DNA from: Bacteroidia bacterium
GTDB lineage: Bacteria; Bacteroidota; Bacteroidia; Flavobacteriales_D; Cryomorphaceae
DNA: 64,000 bases
NCBI GenBank assembly: GCA_030427905.1
Contig: JAUICL010000001.1
Coordinates: 372,001-436,000 of the forward strand
Direction of reading: 5' to 3'
Shown here: positions 46,320-56,035 of the stretch, in pieces
Numbering within the stretch: the first letter of the stretch is position 1
Layout of the letters: each line of letters begins with the position of its first letter
Notes under the pieces: model-generated
Databases searched by the model: none
What the model saw: the letters and a program-made list of their open reading frames with translations, nothing else
What the model was told of the DNA's origin: nothing
Position numbers and translations under genes: made by a program

Positions 46320-47153
46320 ATGCAAAAAGGGCTGGATTACGAACTCATTGATTTTGGGCAGGGCAAAAAGCTCGAGCGCTTCGGTTCTATCGTGCTGATT
46401 CGTCCGGAAATTCTGGTGGAAAAGAAGTCCAAAGCAAACCCAAAAGCCTGGGCCGGCGCTCATGCCGAGTTCAAGCCCATCGATAAACTCAAGGGGGAAT
46501 GGAAATTCCTTAAGAAATTCGACCCCAACTGGCCTATTTCATACAGCCATAAAGATCTGGTGTGGAGCGCCGATCTAAAGTTTGGCCCCTATAAGCATGT
46601 CGGCATTTTTCCCGAACAAGAACAGCACTGGAACTTTCTCGCTTCAAAGGTCAAGTCGCACCACAAAGTGATGAACCTTTTTGGATACACTGGCTGCGCT
46701 TCTCTCACGGCGGCTATGACAGGAGGCGATGTTTTTCACGTGGACTCCTCCAAATCTGTGGTCAATTGGTCGGCTTCCAATGCCCGAAAAAACGATGTCA
46801 ACGACATTCACTGGGTGGTGGAAGATGCCATGGCCTTTGCTGAAAAAGAAGCCCGAAGAAACCGGCGCTACGATTTTATCATCATGGATCCACCTGTATT
46901 TGGGCGTGGAAAGAAGGGTGAAAAATGGCGGATTGAAAAGCGACTGCCCGAGCTGGTTGAGGTAACTCACTCCATCCTGGCACCCCGCGGCACACTGATT
47001 TTCAACACCTACTCTCCCACCGTGACATTGGGCGATATGGCGGAGCTCTGCAAGGCACACAAGATGAAAGTTCTCGACCAGGGTATGCTGGGTCTCCAAG
47101 CATCTGATGGAAGAAGATTGTCCTTGAGCAATTATGTGGTGGCTCAAAAGTGA
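46320..47153 (+). CDS. SAM-dependent rRNA-methyltransferase-like protein
   Basis: A 277-aa class I methyltransferase; the ATG at 46320 gives [20 protein letters not shown]. The SAM-binding motif is [17 protein letters not shown], the acidic motif II is [15 protein letters not shown], and motif IV is [11 protein letters not shown] (DPPxF), as in RlmI/RlmL-type rRNA m5C or m2G enzymes. There is no PUA domain at the N-terminus. Target base unknown. It is divergent from gltX. Confidence 0.85.
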   Translation: MQKGLDYELIDFGQGKKLERFGSIVLIRPEILVEKKSKANPKAWAGAHAEFKPIDKLKGEWKFLKKFDPNWPISYSHKDLVWSADLKFGPYKHVGIFPEQEQHWNFLASKVKSHHKVMNLFGYTGCASLTAAMTGGDVFHVDSSKSVVNWSASNARKNDVNDIHWVVEDAMAFAEKEARRNRRYDFIIMDPPVFGRGKKGEKWRIEKRLPELVEVTHSILAPRGTLIFNTYSPTVTLGDMAELCKAHKMKVLDQGMLGLQASDGRRLSLSNYVVAQK

Positions 47154-47223
47154 ACTTGACCTTAACAATCCTTAACTTAGCCCATTGGACATAAAGCAGA
47201 CTTAAACTGTATTATGTAGTGTT

Positions 47224-50200
47224 ATGGCAGAAGATCAGAATCTACTTCTCAGCAAGATAGACGCTTTCACGCGGAAGTACTACCAGAATCAGATTATTCG
47301 TGGGGCCTTGTACTTCATTGCTATCGGCCTGGCAGCTTATCTTTTCTCCGTTACGCTCGAGTACTTTGGGCGTTTCTCATCAGGGGTGCGTGGTGTTCTG
47401 TTTTACGGGTTGATTTTGACTTACGTCGGTTTGTTCATCCGCTTTATCGCCATTCCAGGGTCTAAGCTTTTCAAGCTTGGAAAAGTGATCTCGTACGAAG
47501 AAGCAGCTCAGATTATCGGGCAGCACTTTCCGGAAGTGAGCGACAAACTGCTCAATACCCTTCAACTTTCTCAAAGAGCCAAGGTCAACGCCAAAGATTC
47601 GGCCCTTTTGATGGCCAGTATCGACCAGAAAACGGGAGAACTCCAGCCCGTTCCATTCGCATCGGCTATCGATTTTGGTGAAAACAAGAAGTACGCAAAA
47701 TACGTGGTGCCACCCGTGCTCCTGGCTTTGCTCATGCTCGTGATCAGCCCTTCTATTTTGAAGGATGGTACGGAGCGCATCGTATCATATGAAAAGACTT
47801 ACGAAGCTGAAGCGCCATTCCAGTTTATTATTGGCAATGATGAGCTTTCCGTTCCCATGAACAGCGATTTTGAGCTGGATGTGCGGGTAGAAGGCGATTA
47901 CGTGCCAACAGAATTGGTAGTGTGGGTTGGTGAAAAGCGTTTTCGGATGAAGTCGAGCAATGAGCCGGGATCCTTTTCTTACGCATTCAAAAATGTACGT
48001 GAACCGATTCCCTTCAAGCTTTCAGCAGATGGATTTGACAGCCAGGGCTATATCGTGGAAGTGGTACCCGTTCCTTCCATAAGCCATTTTCAAGTGGCTC
48101 TTCAATACCCGAGCTACTTGGGCCGGAAAGACGAAAACCTAGCCAATACCGGAAATCTGAAAGTACCGGTCGGAACTTTTGTCTCGTGGAAGTTCACAAC
48201 TAAAAATGCGGATGCGGTTCTCGTTTCCTTTAAAGACACTTCTGCCGTTCTAGACGGGCAGGGAAAACAGAGCTTTGTTTACGGAAAGCAAGTGTTTTCT
48301 TCAGAGAAATACCGCGTAGGTGCTTCCAACAACGTGGTGGGAAATATGGATACCATCGCTTACTATCTCGACGTGATCCCCGATCAGTTTCCGCGCATTG
48401 ACGTAGTGAGTTCCATCGACTCAAATAAGGTGAGCCAACACTATTTTGGCGGGACCATCGCCGACGACTACGGCCTGCGCGCACTCGTATTCCACTATAC
48501 CGTCCAGAAATCTTCTGGAGAAGAGATTAAGCATAAGACGAATCTGAAAATAGGTGGACAAACCGCCCAGGAGTTCTTCCACTCTTTCGACTTTAAAACA
48601 CTGAATCTTGAGCCAGGCGATCAGGTAGACTACTACTTTGAAGTTTGGGACAACGATGGGGTAAATGGATCAAAATCTTCGCGTTCTGGAGTGAAACAAT
48701 TCAAAGCTCCTACCCTTCGCGAGCTTGAAGAAGCCAGAAAAGAATCGGCTGAAAACATCAAGGACAAACTAGAGAAAAGCATTGAAGAAGCCGCAGAGCT
48801 TCAGAAGGAAATACAGGAATTGAACAAAGACCTGCTTGACAAGCCTGAGATGGGTTGGCAAGAGAAGAAGCGTATTGAAAACGTTCTGAACAAGCAAAAG
48901 GAATTGGAGCAAAACATTCAGGAGCTCCAGCAGGAGCAAAAACAATCCCTTCAGCAGCAATCAGAGTACAACAAGGAAGAGAGCCAGCGCATCATGGAGA
49001 AGCAAGAAATTCTCGAAAAGATGTTTGACGAGCTTATGAGCGAAGAGATGAAGGAGATGTACAAGAAGCTCGAGGAGATGATGAAGGAACTCAACCAAGA
49101 AGAACTTCGTCAGGAGTTGGAACAGATGGAGATGTCGAGCGAAGAGTTGGAGAAGGAACTAGACCGAACGCTTGAGATTTTCAAACAAATGGAATTTGAG
49201 CAAGCCTTTGAAGAAACGCTGGATAAGCTAGAAGAACTAGCAGAGAAGCAAGAAGAGCTTAGCGAACAAAGCGAGAGCGGTGAAAAGACTGAAGAAGAAC
49301 TCAAAGAAGAGCAGGAAAAGCTGAATGATGAGTTTGAACAGGTCAAAGAAGATATGAAGGCTCTGGAAGAATTGAATAAAGATCTAGAGCGTCCAAACGA
49401 TATGCCCGACACCGAGAAGCAACAAGAAGAAATTGAGCAGGACATGCAAGATGCTTCGGAGCAACTCGACAAGAAGAAAAAGAAAAAGGCTTCTGATTCG
49501 CAGAAGAGCGCTTCCGATAAAATGGAGGAAATGGCCAAGCAAATGCAAATGGCCATGCAGGGGCAACAAGCCCAACAGCAAAAAGAAGATATGGAAGCCC
49601 TTCGTGCTCTTCTCGAAAACATCATCCAGCTATCCTTTGATCAGGAAGAGATAATGGATAATATAGGTGGGCTGGACAAAGGTGACCCGCGATATGTGGA
49701 GATGGGTCAGCGCCAGAAGAAGCTGGAAGATGATAGCCAGATGGTAGAAGATTCTCTTTTCGCCCTGAGTAAGCGCGTTCCACAACTGGAGTCGCTGGTA
49801 AATGAAGAAATCGGTTCCATAAACCGAAATCACGCTAAAGCTCTAGAAGACATCGGTGAACGAAGAACGGCCAATGCCGTTTCGCGTCAGCAGTACGTCA
49901 TGACTTCATACAACAATCTGGCTCTCCTTCTGGATGAAGCCCTTCAGCAAATGCAGATGCAGATGGCGAATGAAATGCCCGGAAAAGGCAACTGCGAAAA
50001 CCCAGGAGGGCAAGGCCAAAACCCTTCTGAAGGAAAGATGGGGAAAATGCAGGAGCAAATGGGCAAGAAGCTCGAAGAACTCCAAAAACAAATGGAGAAA
50101 GGCCAGAACGAAGGCGGTCAGAAACCGGGAATGGGCAAGCAGGGTATGAGTAAGGAACTGGCTAAAATGGCTGCAGAACAAGCTGCTATTCGCAAGGAGA

Positions 50201-50571
50201 TAGAGAAGATGGCCCAGAAGCTAAACGAGCGTGGAAAAGGCGAAGGAAAAGGCCTTGAAGATCTCGCTAAGCAGATGGAAGAGCAAGAGAAAGATATCGT
50301 GAATCAGGAAATAGATAGACAGACACTAAAAAGGCAAGAAGAAATTATGACCCGGCTTCTCAAATCAGAAAAAGCTGAGAGAGAGCGGGAGTATGATGAC
50401 AAGCGAGAAAGTAATCGTCCAAAAGATTACGAACCTAGTAACCCAGAGAAATATTTAGAGTATAACAAGCGCAAAGCTCGGGAAGTGGAATTGTTACGAA
50501 CAGTGCCGCCTGACTTAAGCCCTTATTATAAAGAAAGGGTGAATGATTATTTTCTTAATTTTGAGAACTAA
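47224..50571 (+). CDS. DUF4175 family giant membrane protein with long coiled coil
   Basis: A 1115-aa protein. Two N-terminal transmembrane helices (about residues 25-70) and a third near 163-180 precede an Ig-like beta region to about 500. A very long, low-complexity, Glu/Lys/Gln/Met-rich coiled coil extends to about residue 1060, broken by a Gly/Asn-rich stretch (GKGNCENPGGQGQNPSEGKM). The C-terminal tail RTVPPDLSPYYKERVNDYF is conserved-looking. Bacteroidota-typical; function unknown. It is followed 6 nt later by an anti-sigma-type ATPase gene. Confidence 0.82.
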   Translation: MAEDQNLLLSKIDAFTRKYYQNQIIRGALYFIAIGLAAYLFSVTLEYFGRFSSGVRGVLFYGLILTYVGLFIRFIAIPGSKLFKLGKVISYEEAAQIIGQHFPEVSDKLLNTLQLSQRAKVNAKDSALLMASIDQKTGELQPVPFASAIDFGENKKYAKYVVPPVLLALLMLVISPSILKDGTERIVSYEKTYEAEAPFQFIIGNDELSVPMNSDFELDVRVEGDYVPTELVVWVGEKRFRMKSSNEPGSFSYAFKNVREPIPFKLSADGFDSQGYIVEVVPVPSISHFQVALQYPSYLGRKDENLANTGNLKVPVGTFVSWKFTTKNADAVLVSFKDTSAVLDGQGKQSFVYGKQVFSSEKYRVGASNNVVGNMDTIAYYLDVIPDQFPRIDVVSSIDSNKVSQHYFGGTIADDYGLRALVFHYTVQKSSGEEIKHKTNLKIGGQTAQEFFHSFDFKTLNLEPGDQVDYYFEVWDNDGVNGSKSSRSGVKQFKAPTLRELEEARKESAENIKDKLEKSIEEAAELQKEIQELNKDLLDKPEMGWQEKKRIENVLNKQKELEQNIQELQQEQKQSLQQQSEYNKEESQRIMEKQEILEKMFDELMSEEMKEMYKKLEEMMKELNQEELRQELEQMEMSSEELEKELDRTLEIFKQMEFEQAFEETLDKLEELAEKQEELSEQSESGEKTEEELKEEQEKLNDEFEQVKEDMKALEELNKDLERPNDMPDTEKQQEEIEQDMQDASEQLDKKKKKKASDSQKSASDKMEEMAKQMQMAMQGQQAQQQKEDMEALRALLENIIQLSFDQEEIMDNIGGLDKGDPRYVEMGQRQKKLEDDSQMVEDSLFALSKRVPQLESLVNEEIGSINRNHAKALEDIGERRTANAVSRQQYVMTSYNNLALLLDEALQQMQMQMANEMPGKGNCENPGGQGQNPSEGKMGKMQEQMGKKLEELQKQMEKGQNEGGQKPGMGKQGMSKELAKMAAEQAAIRKEIEKMAQKLNERGKGEGKGLEDLAKQMEEQEKDIVNQEIDRQTLKRQEEIMTRLLKSEKAEREREYDDKRESNRPKDYEPSNPEKYLEYNKRKAREVELLRTVPPDLSPYYKERVNDYFLNFEN

Positions 50572-50577
50572 GTTTGG

Positions 50578-51021
50578 ATGACATTGATCGAATCTACCGA
50601 AATGGAAAGCATTGATTTTTCTTCAAAAGGCGAAAACATTAACATCGTTGAACGCCTAATAGACGACTTATGCGAAAAGCATTCTATAAATGAAGAACAC
50701 TACGGGAACATATTAATTGCGCTCACCGAAGCTGCAAACAATGCTATTTACCACGGTAATCGTCAGGATCCCGAAAAGACCGTTCACGTTGAATACGAAG
50801 CAGACGGTGATACGTTCTTCTTTAAAATTGAAGATGAAGGTCCAGGGTTCGACTTTGAAAATGTTCCGGATCCAACATCTCCCGAAAACCTCGAAAAGCC
50901 AAATGGCCGCGGCGTGTTTTTGATGAAACACCTCGCCGATGAGATCGAATTCAAAGATGGCGGCCGAATCGTTGAGCTCAAGTTTACCAACTTATCGAAG
51001 CCCGTAGAAGCCACGGCCTGA
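50578..51021 (+). CDS. RsbW-like anti-sigma/serine kinase ATPase
   Basis: A 147-aa single-domain GHKL ATPase. The N box ALTEAANNAIYHGN and G boxes EDEGPGFDFENVP and GRGVFLMKHLAD are clear. Such proteins act as anti-sigma factors or regulatory serine kinases in partner-switching. No anti-anti-sigma (STAS) gene or sigma factor is adjacent. The stop overlaps the ybeY start by 1 nt (TGATGG), and the order DUF4175-GHKL-ybeY-mnmG suggests a co-transcribed block. Confidence 0.82.
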   Translation: MTLIESTEMESIDFSSKGENINIVERLIDDLCEKHSINEEHYGNILIALTEAANNAIYHGNRQDPEKTVHVEYEADGDTFFFKIEDEGPGFDFENVPDPTSPENLEKPNGRGVFLMKHLADEIEFKDGGRIVELKFTNLSKPVEATA

Positions 51022-51446
51022 TGGAAGAGGCGTTCTTTTTCGAAGCAGCAGATTTAGATTTTTCTTTAGAATCTCCAGAACAGGTGGCTGAATGGCTCGA
51101 AGCTACCATTGAAGCTGAAGGTCACCAAGCAGAGACAATTCAATACGTCTTTACAAGCGACGATTATCTTCTTGATTTAAATCGAGAATACCTCAATCAC
51201 GATACCTATACTGACATCATTACCTTCGATTACTGCGAGGGAGAAATGATCATGGGCGATATATTCATCAGCATTGATCGGATTAAAGAAAATGCTGAAA
51301 AGCTCGATATTCCTTTTCAGGATGAACTCCATCGCGTGATGGTACACGGTGTGCTTCACCTCTGTGGCTACAAAGACAAGAGTCCGACGGAAAAAGCTCA
51401 GATGACCGAAAAAGAAGATTATTACTTATCTTTGCGCACTTTTTAA
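51021..51446 (+). CDS. ybeY: Endoribonuclease YbeY (rRNA maturation factor)
   Basis: A 141-aa metal-dependent RNase acting in 16S rRNA 3'-end processing and ribosome quality control. The zinc motif is HGVLHLCGYKDKSP: the first two histidines are present, while the third (GYDH in E. coli) is replaced by a K-D pair, a variation seen in Bacteroidota. LNREYLNHDTYTDIITF is the other family signature. A promoter element for mnmG lies within its 3' end. Confidence 0.92.
   Translation: MEEAFFFEAADLDFSLESPEQVAEWLEATIEAEGHQAETIQYVFTSDDYLLDLNREYLNHDTYTDIITFDYCEGEMIMGDIFISIDRIKENAEKLDIPFQDELHRVMVHGVLHLCGYKDKSPTEKAQMTEKEDYYLSLRTF
51427..51434 (+). promoter_or_regulatory. -7 element upstream of mnmG
   Basis: TATCTTTG followed by C, exact TAnnTTTG match, within the last codons of ybeY and 33 nt before the mnmG ATG. 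No -33 TTG at normal spacing. Confidence 0.4.
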
Positions 51447-51467
51447 TCGACCGAATCTTAGGGTTTT

Positions 51468-53357
51468 ATGCTTGATAATTACGACGTTATAGTTGTTGGT
51501 GCAGGTCATGCTGGTAATGAAGCTGCAGCAGCAGCCGCCAATCTCGGTTCTCGCGTTCTTCTGATCACGATGAACATGAATACCATTGGCCAAATGTCTT
51601 GTAATCCGGCAATGGGTGGAGTTGCTAAGGGTCAGATTGTCAGGGAAATAGATGCGCTAGACGGGTATTCAGGCATCGTTAGTGATCTGAGTACTATTCA
51701 GTTCAGAATGCTCAATCTATCAAAAGGTCCAGCCATGTGGAGTCCGCGTACTCAAAACGATCGGATGCGCTTTCTGGAGACCTGGAGAATAAAACTGGAA
51801 GAGACTCCCAATGTGGACTTCTTCCAAGACATGGTTAAAGGCATTCTAGTTGATAAAGAAGGCCGCGTTTGTGGTGTAAAAACAGGAATCGGTATAGAAA
51901 TAAAAAGTAAGGCCGTTATCCTCACAAGCGGGACTTTTCTCAATGGACTCATCCATATTGGAGAGAAACAATTTGGCGGTGGTCGTGCTGGTGAGAGTGC
52001 TTCTTTTGGAATCACAGAGCAGCTCATTGAATTGGGTTTCGAGCACGGCCGAATGAAGACCGGAACACCTCCCCGACTTGATGGACGATCGATAGATTAT
52101 TCCAAAACAGAAGAGCAGCCTGGGGACGAAAACCCATCTAAATTCTCATTTAGCGATACGCCAATTGTACAGGATCAACTCCCCTGTCACATTACTTACA
52201 CCAACCCCACAGTACACGAAATTCTCCGATCAGGATTCGATCGCTCGCCCATGTTCAATGGCCGAATTCAATCCATCGGACCGAGATATTGCCCTTCAAT
52301 AGAAGATAAAATAGATCGCTTCTCAGAAAGAGATCGTCATCAAATATTCGTTGAGCCAGAAGGAAGAAATACGGTAGAAATCTATCTCAATGGATTTAGT
52401 TCAAGTCTTCCGGAAGAAGTTCAGATGGCCGCTCTAAAACATATTCCAGGGCTGGAAAATGCGAAGATGTTTAGACCTGGATACGCCATTGAATACGACT
52501 ACTTCCCTCCTACTCAGCTCCAGCATACCCTCGAGACTAAGCTCGTGAGCGGATTGTATTTTGCTGGGCAAATCAATGGAACGACTGGTTATGAAGAAGC
52601 CGCCTGCCAGGGACTCATGGCCGGAATAAATGCTCATTTAAAAGTTCGCGAAAAGGATCCACTTATCCTTCAGCGCAGCGAAGCATACATCGGTGTTTTG
52701 ATCGATGACTTGATTACGAAAGGAACCAACGAGCCGTATCGTATGTTTACTTCTCGAGCCGAGTACCGCATTCTTCTGCGTCAAGACAATGCAGATATGA
52801 GACTCACACCATTGAGCCATGCTATCGGATTAGCCTCTGACGAGCGATTAAAACGGATGGAGAAAAAGCAGAAGGCCATTAAAAAGGTGGTTCGTGAATT
52901 CGACAAAATCGGCGTTACTCCAGAAGAGATGAATCCGATGTTGGAGGCCAATTCGTCGAGCCCTATTAAACAGCAAGTAAAGGCCAAATCAATTCTCATT
53001 CGGCCAAATATTTCGATGAGCGATGTAGTAAAACATAGCTCTCCTGTGCAAGAATTTCTCGAGAATCAAACTGAGATCAACGGTGACTTGGAGCAAACGG
53101 TCATCAATGAAGCAGCGGAAATTATCATGAAATACGAAGGCTACATCCAGAAAGAACAGGAAATGGCCGACAAGATTTCACGACTAGAAGACATTAAATT
53201 GAAGACTGATATGGACTACTTCCAGATCAAGTCTTTATCTACTGAAGCAAAAGAAAAACTAACGGACATTCGTCCACGAACCATTGGTCAAGCTTCGCGT
53301 ATTAGCGGTGTTTCACCATCAGATATTTCTGTATTAATGGTTCATGTGGGCAGATAG
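51468..53357 (+). CDS. mnmG: tRNA uridine-5-carboxymethylaminomethyl modification enzyme MnmG (GidA)
   Basis: A 629-aa FAD enzyme that with MnmE installs cmnm5 on wobble U34. FAD-binding GAGHAGNEA is at residues 11-19. [32 protein letters not shown] and [10 protein letters not shown] are family signatures, and the C-terminal helical domain ends [17 protein letters not shown]. gidA is often near chromosome origins. Its TAG stop overlaps the first base of a ParB-site palindrome. Confidence 0.97.
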   Translation: MLDNYDVIVVGAGHAGNEAAAAAANLGSRVLLITMNMNTIGQMSCNPAMGGVAKGQIVREIDALDGYSGIVSDLSTIQFRMLNLSKGPAMWSPRTQNDRMRFLETWRIKLEETPNVDFFQDMVKGILVDKEGRVCGVKTGIGIEIKSKAVILTSGTFLNGLIHIGEKQFGGGRAGESASFGITEQLIELGFEHGRMKTGTPPRLDGRSIDYSKTEEQPGDENPSKFSFSDTPIVQDQLPCHITYTNPTVHEILRSGFDRSPMFNGRIQSIGPRYCPSIEDKIDRFSERDRHQIFVEPEGRNTVEIYLNGFSSSLPEEVQMAALKHIPGLENAKMFRPGYAIEYDYFPPTQLQHTLETKLVSGLYFAGQINGTTGYEEAACQGLMAGINAHLKVREKDPLILQRSEAYIGVLIDDLITKGTNEPYRMFTSRAEYRILLRQDNADMRLTPLSHAIGLASDERLKRMEKKQKAIKKVVREFDKIGVTPEEMNPMLEANSSSPIKQQVKAKSILIRPNISMSDVVKHSSPVQEFLENQTEINGDLEQTVINEAAEIIMKYEGYIQKEQEMADKISRLEDIKLKTDMDYFQIKSLSTEAKEKLTDIRPRTIGQASRISGVSPSDISVLMVHVGR

Positions 53358-53370
53358 TTCCACGTGGAAC
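53357..53370. promoter_or_regulatory. parS-like ParB site 1
   Basis: GTTCCACGTGGAAC, a perfect 14-bp palindrome identical to the core of the widespread chromosomal parS consensus TGTTCCACGTGGAACA apart from its outer bases. It fills the 14-bp gap between mnmG and the next gene. Confidence 0.8.
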
Positions 53371-53371
53371 A

Positions 53372-54247
53372 ATGAGTTTACATCAGATCACATCCTGCCC
53401 TATTTGCCATTCAACCGGACTTAAAAACTCACGGCGAATCAAGGACTACAGTATATCAAAAGAGACGTTCACAATACAAGTTTGTATCCAATGTGGATTC
53501 AATATAACAAACCCTAGGCCTGCCGATGCAGATCTAGGCAAGTACTATCATAGCGAAGATTATGTTTCCCACTCTTCCACCAAAAAAGGCCTGATCAATA
53601 GCCTTTATCATCGGGTACAAAAAGTAAATCTTCGCAGCAAATATCGAAAAGTAAAGAAGCATGTTCCACGTGGAACATGGGCTGATTTCGGTGCAGGAAC
53701 TGGAGCCTTTCTTTCATACACCAAAAGTCAGAATGAAGAAGCAATCGGGTTTGAACCTGAAAAGAACGCCCGAGATCTTGCCAAACAAAACGGTGTCGAA
53801 ATTCGTCCATTGAAAGAATTCAGCAATCATAAAGAGCCACTGGCATGTATCACGCTATGGCATGTATTAGAACACGTCGCTGATCTCAATGAGCAATTGA
53901 AGGAGTTTCATACCAAGCTCCAAACCGATGGAATATTAGCCATTGCCGTTCCTAATCACCACGCTTTCGATTCAAAATACTACAAAGAATACTGGGCGGC
54001 ATTAGATGTTCCAAGACACCTCTGGCACTTTACCGAACAGGATGTCATTTCTCTTTTAAAGAATAATGGATTCACACATATCAAAACCTACCCCATGGTT
54101 TTTGACTCGTACTATATTTCAATGTTAAGTGAGAAATATAAAAACGGCAGCGCTTTGTTTGGGACTATCATCGGGGCACTCTCCAATGTATATGCTCGCC
54201 TTTCTTCATACCCCTACTCGAGTCAGATCTACATTTTTAAGAAATAA
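53372..54247 (+). CDS. Class I SAM-dependent methyltransferase with N-terminal zinc ribbon
   Basis: A 291-aa protein. Four N-terminal cysteines (CPIC at 9-12, CIQC at about 38-41) form a zinc-ribbon-like element. Then comes a Rossmann methyltransferase domain: motif I WADFGAGTGAFL, IGFEPEK, and the CITLWHVLEHVADL signature typical of SAM enzymes acting on small molecules or sugars. The C-terminus contains hydrophobic stretches. Substrate unknown. A perfect parS-like palindrome is embedded in its coding sequence, encoding HVPRGTW. Confidence 0.8.
   Translation: MSLHQITSCPICHSTGLKNSRRIKDYSISKETFTIQVCIQCGFNITNPRPADADLGKYYHSEDYVSHSSTKKGLINSLYHRVQKVNLRSKYRKVKKHVPRGTWADFGAGTGAFLSYTKSQNEEAIGFEPEKNARDLAKQNGVEIRPLKEFSNHKEPLACITLWHVLEHVADLNEQLKEFHTKLQTDGILAIAVPNHHAFDSKYYKEYWAALDVPRHLWHFTEQDVISLLKNNGFTHIKTYPMVFDSYYISMLSEKYKNGSALFGTIIGALSNVYARLSSYPYSSQIYIFKK
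53661..53678. promoter_or_regulatory. parS-like ParB site 2 (intragenic)
   Basis: ATGTTCCACGTGGAACAT, a perfect 18-bp palindrome containing the full 16-bp parS consensus TGTTCCACGTGGAACA. It lies inside the methyltransferase gene, 306 bp from site 1. Confidence 0.85.
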
Positions 54248-54401
54248 GCGTTTTAAGGGCCTAAAATTCGATTAACACCTTTGGCTAGTATCACACACTG
54301 ATTTTTTCAAAATCAGCCGTATTATTGTACTTCTATTTATTCTGTTGATTACCAGTATTTTAAGTAAATCTAAACAAGGACTCTAAACCAAAAACATCTC
54401 C

Positions 54402-54409
54402 TATCTTTG
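54402..54409 (+). promoter_or_regulatory. -7 element upstream of the ALDH7-type gene
   Basis: TATCTTTG followed by C, exact TAnnTTTG match, 18 nt before the ATG at 54428. The 180-bp gap before the gene contains nothing else recognised. Confidence 0.5.
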
Positions 54410-54427
54410 CCAAAAAAATAATAAGAC

Positions 54428-55978
54428 ATGCTAGCCACAGCAACTGAAACGAATATAAAGCCGATCCTAACCAATTTAGGAATCAAAGAAATTAACGACG
54501 GATGTTCCACGGGAACACAATCCTTCGCATCTGGAGAAACGATTGAGAGCTACTCCCCTGTCGATGGCAAACTAATTGCCAAAGTCACTGCCGCAACCGC
54601 AGAAGATTATGAAAAAGTAATGAGCGCTGCTACAGCTGCATTTACTTCATGGAGAATGATGCCCGCACCAAAACGCGGAGAAATCGTTAGACAGTATGGA
54701 GATGTCCTTCGCGAATACAAAGCTGATCTAGGAGCTCTTGTTAGTTATGAAATGGGTAAATCACTCCAAGAAGGTCTTGGAGAAGTGCAAGAGATGATCG
54801 ATATCTGCGACTTTGCCGTTGGTCTTTCTCGCCAGCTACATGGTCTTACAATGCACAGTGAGCGTTTTAAACACAGAATGTACGAGCAGTACCACCCACT
54901 AGGCGTTGTAGGAATCATTTCTGCTTTTAACTTCCCGGTAGCCGTATGGTGTTGGAACACTGCATTGGCATGGATTTGTGGAGATGTTTGTGTTTGGAAA
55001 CCATCAGAGAAGACACCACTCTGTTCGATTGCTTGTCAGAATCTATTTCAAAAGGTACTCAAAGCAAATGACCTTCCAGAAGGAATTAGCTGCATCGTAA
55101 ACGGTGATTACAAAGTTGGTCAGATGATGACTGCTGATAAACGCGTACCACTTGTATCGGCTACAGGATCAATCCGCATGGGTAAATTGGTAGCACAAGA
55201 TGTTGCTGCTCGTCTAGGCAAATCTCTACTCGAATTGGGTGGAAACAATGCCATGATCATTACCGAAAACGCTGATTTGAATATTTCCATTCCTGGAATC
55301 GTGTTCGGAGCCGTTGGAACAGCGGGACAAAGATGTACTTCTACCCGCAGAGTGATCATCCACGAAAGTCGCTACGAAGAAGTGAAAAACGCTTTAGTAA
55401 GTGCTTACAAGCAACTTCGCATCGGATCTCCACTAGACGAAAACAATCACGTAGGACCATTGATCGATACAGATGCTGTAGCTATGTATGAAGCTGCTTT
55501 GAAAAAGGTAGTGGAAGAAGGCGGAAACATCATTGTTGATGGCGAAGTGCTTAGTGGTGAAGGCTACGAATCTGGATGCTACGTTAAACCGGCTATCGCT
55601 GAAGTCGAAAACACATATGAAATTGTTCAACACGAGACTTTCGCTCCAATTCTTTACCTTCTGAAATACAGTACGATAGAAGAAGCTATTGACCTGCAAA
55701 ACGGTGTTGTTCAAGGACTTTCATCTGCAATAATGACTACGAACCTAAGAGAAGCTGAGCGCTTCCTTTCTCACGAAGGTTCTGACTGTGGTATCGCCAA
55801 TGTAAACATTGGTACTTCCGGTGCTGAAATAGGTGGAGCATTTGGTGGTGAAAAAGAAACAGGTGGTGGACGTGAGTCTGGCTCAGATGCATGGAAAGTG
55901 TACATGAGAAGACAAACAAACACGATCAACTACAGTTCTGAGCTCCCACTTGCTCAAGGAATTAAATTTGACTTTTAA
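54428..55978 (+). CDS. ALDH7-family aldehyde dehydrogenase, probable L-piperidine-6-carboxylate dehydrogenase
   Basis: A 516-aa NAD-dependent dehydrogenase. Catalytic residues are E269 in LLELGGNN and C303 in AGQRCTSTRR. The family-specific C-terminus ESGSDAWKVYMRRQTNTINY identifies the ALDH7/antiquitin group, which oxidises alpha-aminoadipate semialdehyde (in equilibrium with piperidine-6-carboxylate) in lysine catabolism. Monocistronic between a strong promoter element and a terminator. A degenerate ParB-like palindrome lies near its 5' end. Confidence 0.9.
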   Translation: MLATATETNIKPILTNLGIKEINDGCSTGTQSFASGETIESYSPVDGKLIAKVTAATAEDYEKVMSAATAAFTSWRMMPAPKRGEIVRQYGDVLREYKADLGALVSYEMGKSLQEGLGEVQEMIDICDFAVGLSRQLHGLTMHSERFKHRMYEQYHPLGVVGIISAFNFPVAVWCWNTALAWICGDVCVWKPSEKTPLCSIACQNLFQKVLKANDLPEGISCIVNGDYKVGQMMTADKRVPLVSATGSIRMGKLVAQDVAARLGKSLLELGGNNAMIITENADLNISIPGIVFGAVGTAGQRCTSTRRVIIHESRYEEVKNALVSAYKQLRIGSPLDENNHVGPLIDTDAVAMYEAALKKVVEEGGNIIVDGEVLSGEGYESGCYVKPAIAEVENTYEIVQHETFAPILYLLKYSTIEEAIDLQNGVVQGLSSAIMTTNLREAERFLSHEGSDCGIANVNIGTSGAEIGGAFGGEKETGGGRESGSDAWKVYMRRQTNTINYSSELPLAQGIKFDF

Positions 55979-55999
55979 GGATAATTCATAGATTTATCG

Positions 56000-56029
56000 A
56001 AGGGCTGGCTTATAGCTAGCCCTTTTTTT
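56000..56029 (+). terminator. Terminator after the ALDH7-type gene
   Basis: The stem AGGGCTgGCT/AGCtAGCCCT (one mismatch) has loop TAT and a following run of seven T. Confidence 0.88.
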
Positions 56030-56035
56030 GCCTAT

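Noticed and set aside
49110-49625. Long minus-strand frame rich in Ser, Cys and Phe opposite the DUF4175 coiled coil
   Set aside because: It is the antisense shadow of Glu/Lys/Gln-rich codons; the low-complexity composition follows from the plus-strand gene.
54503-54517. Third parS site TGTTCCACGGGAACA
   Set aside because: It lacks one base of the 16-bp palindrome centre, so ParB half-site spacing is wrong; mentioned only as a degenerate copy.
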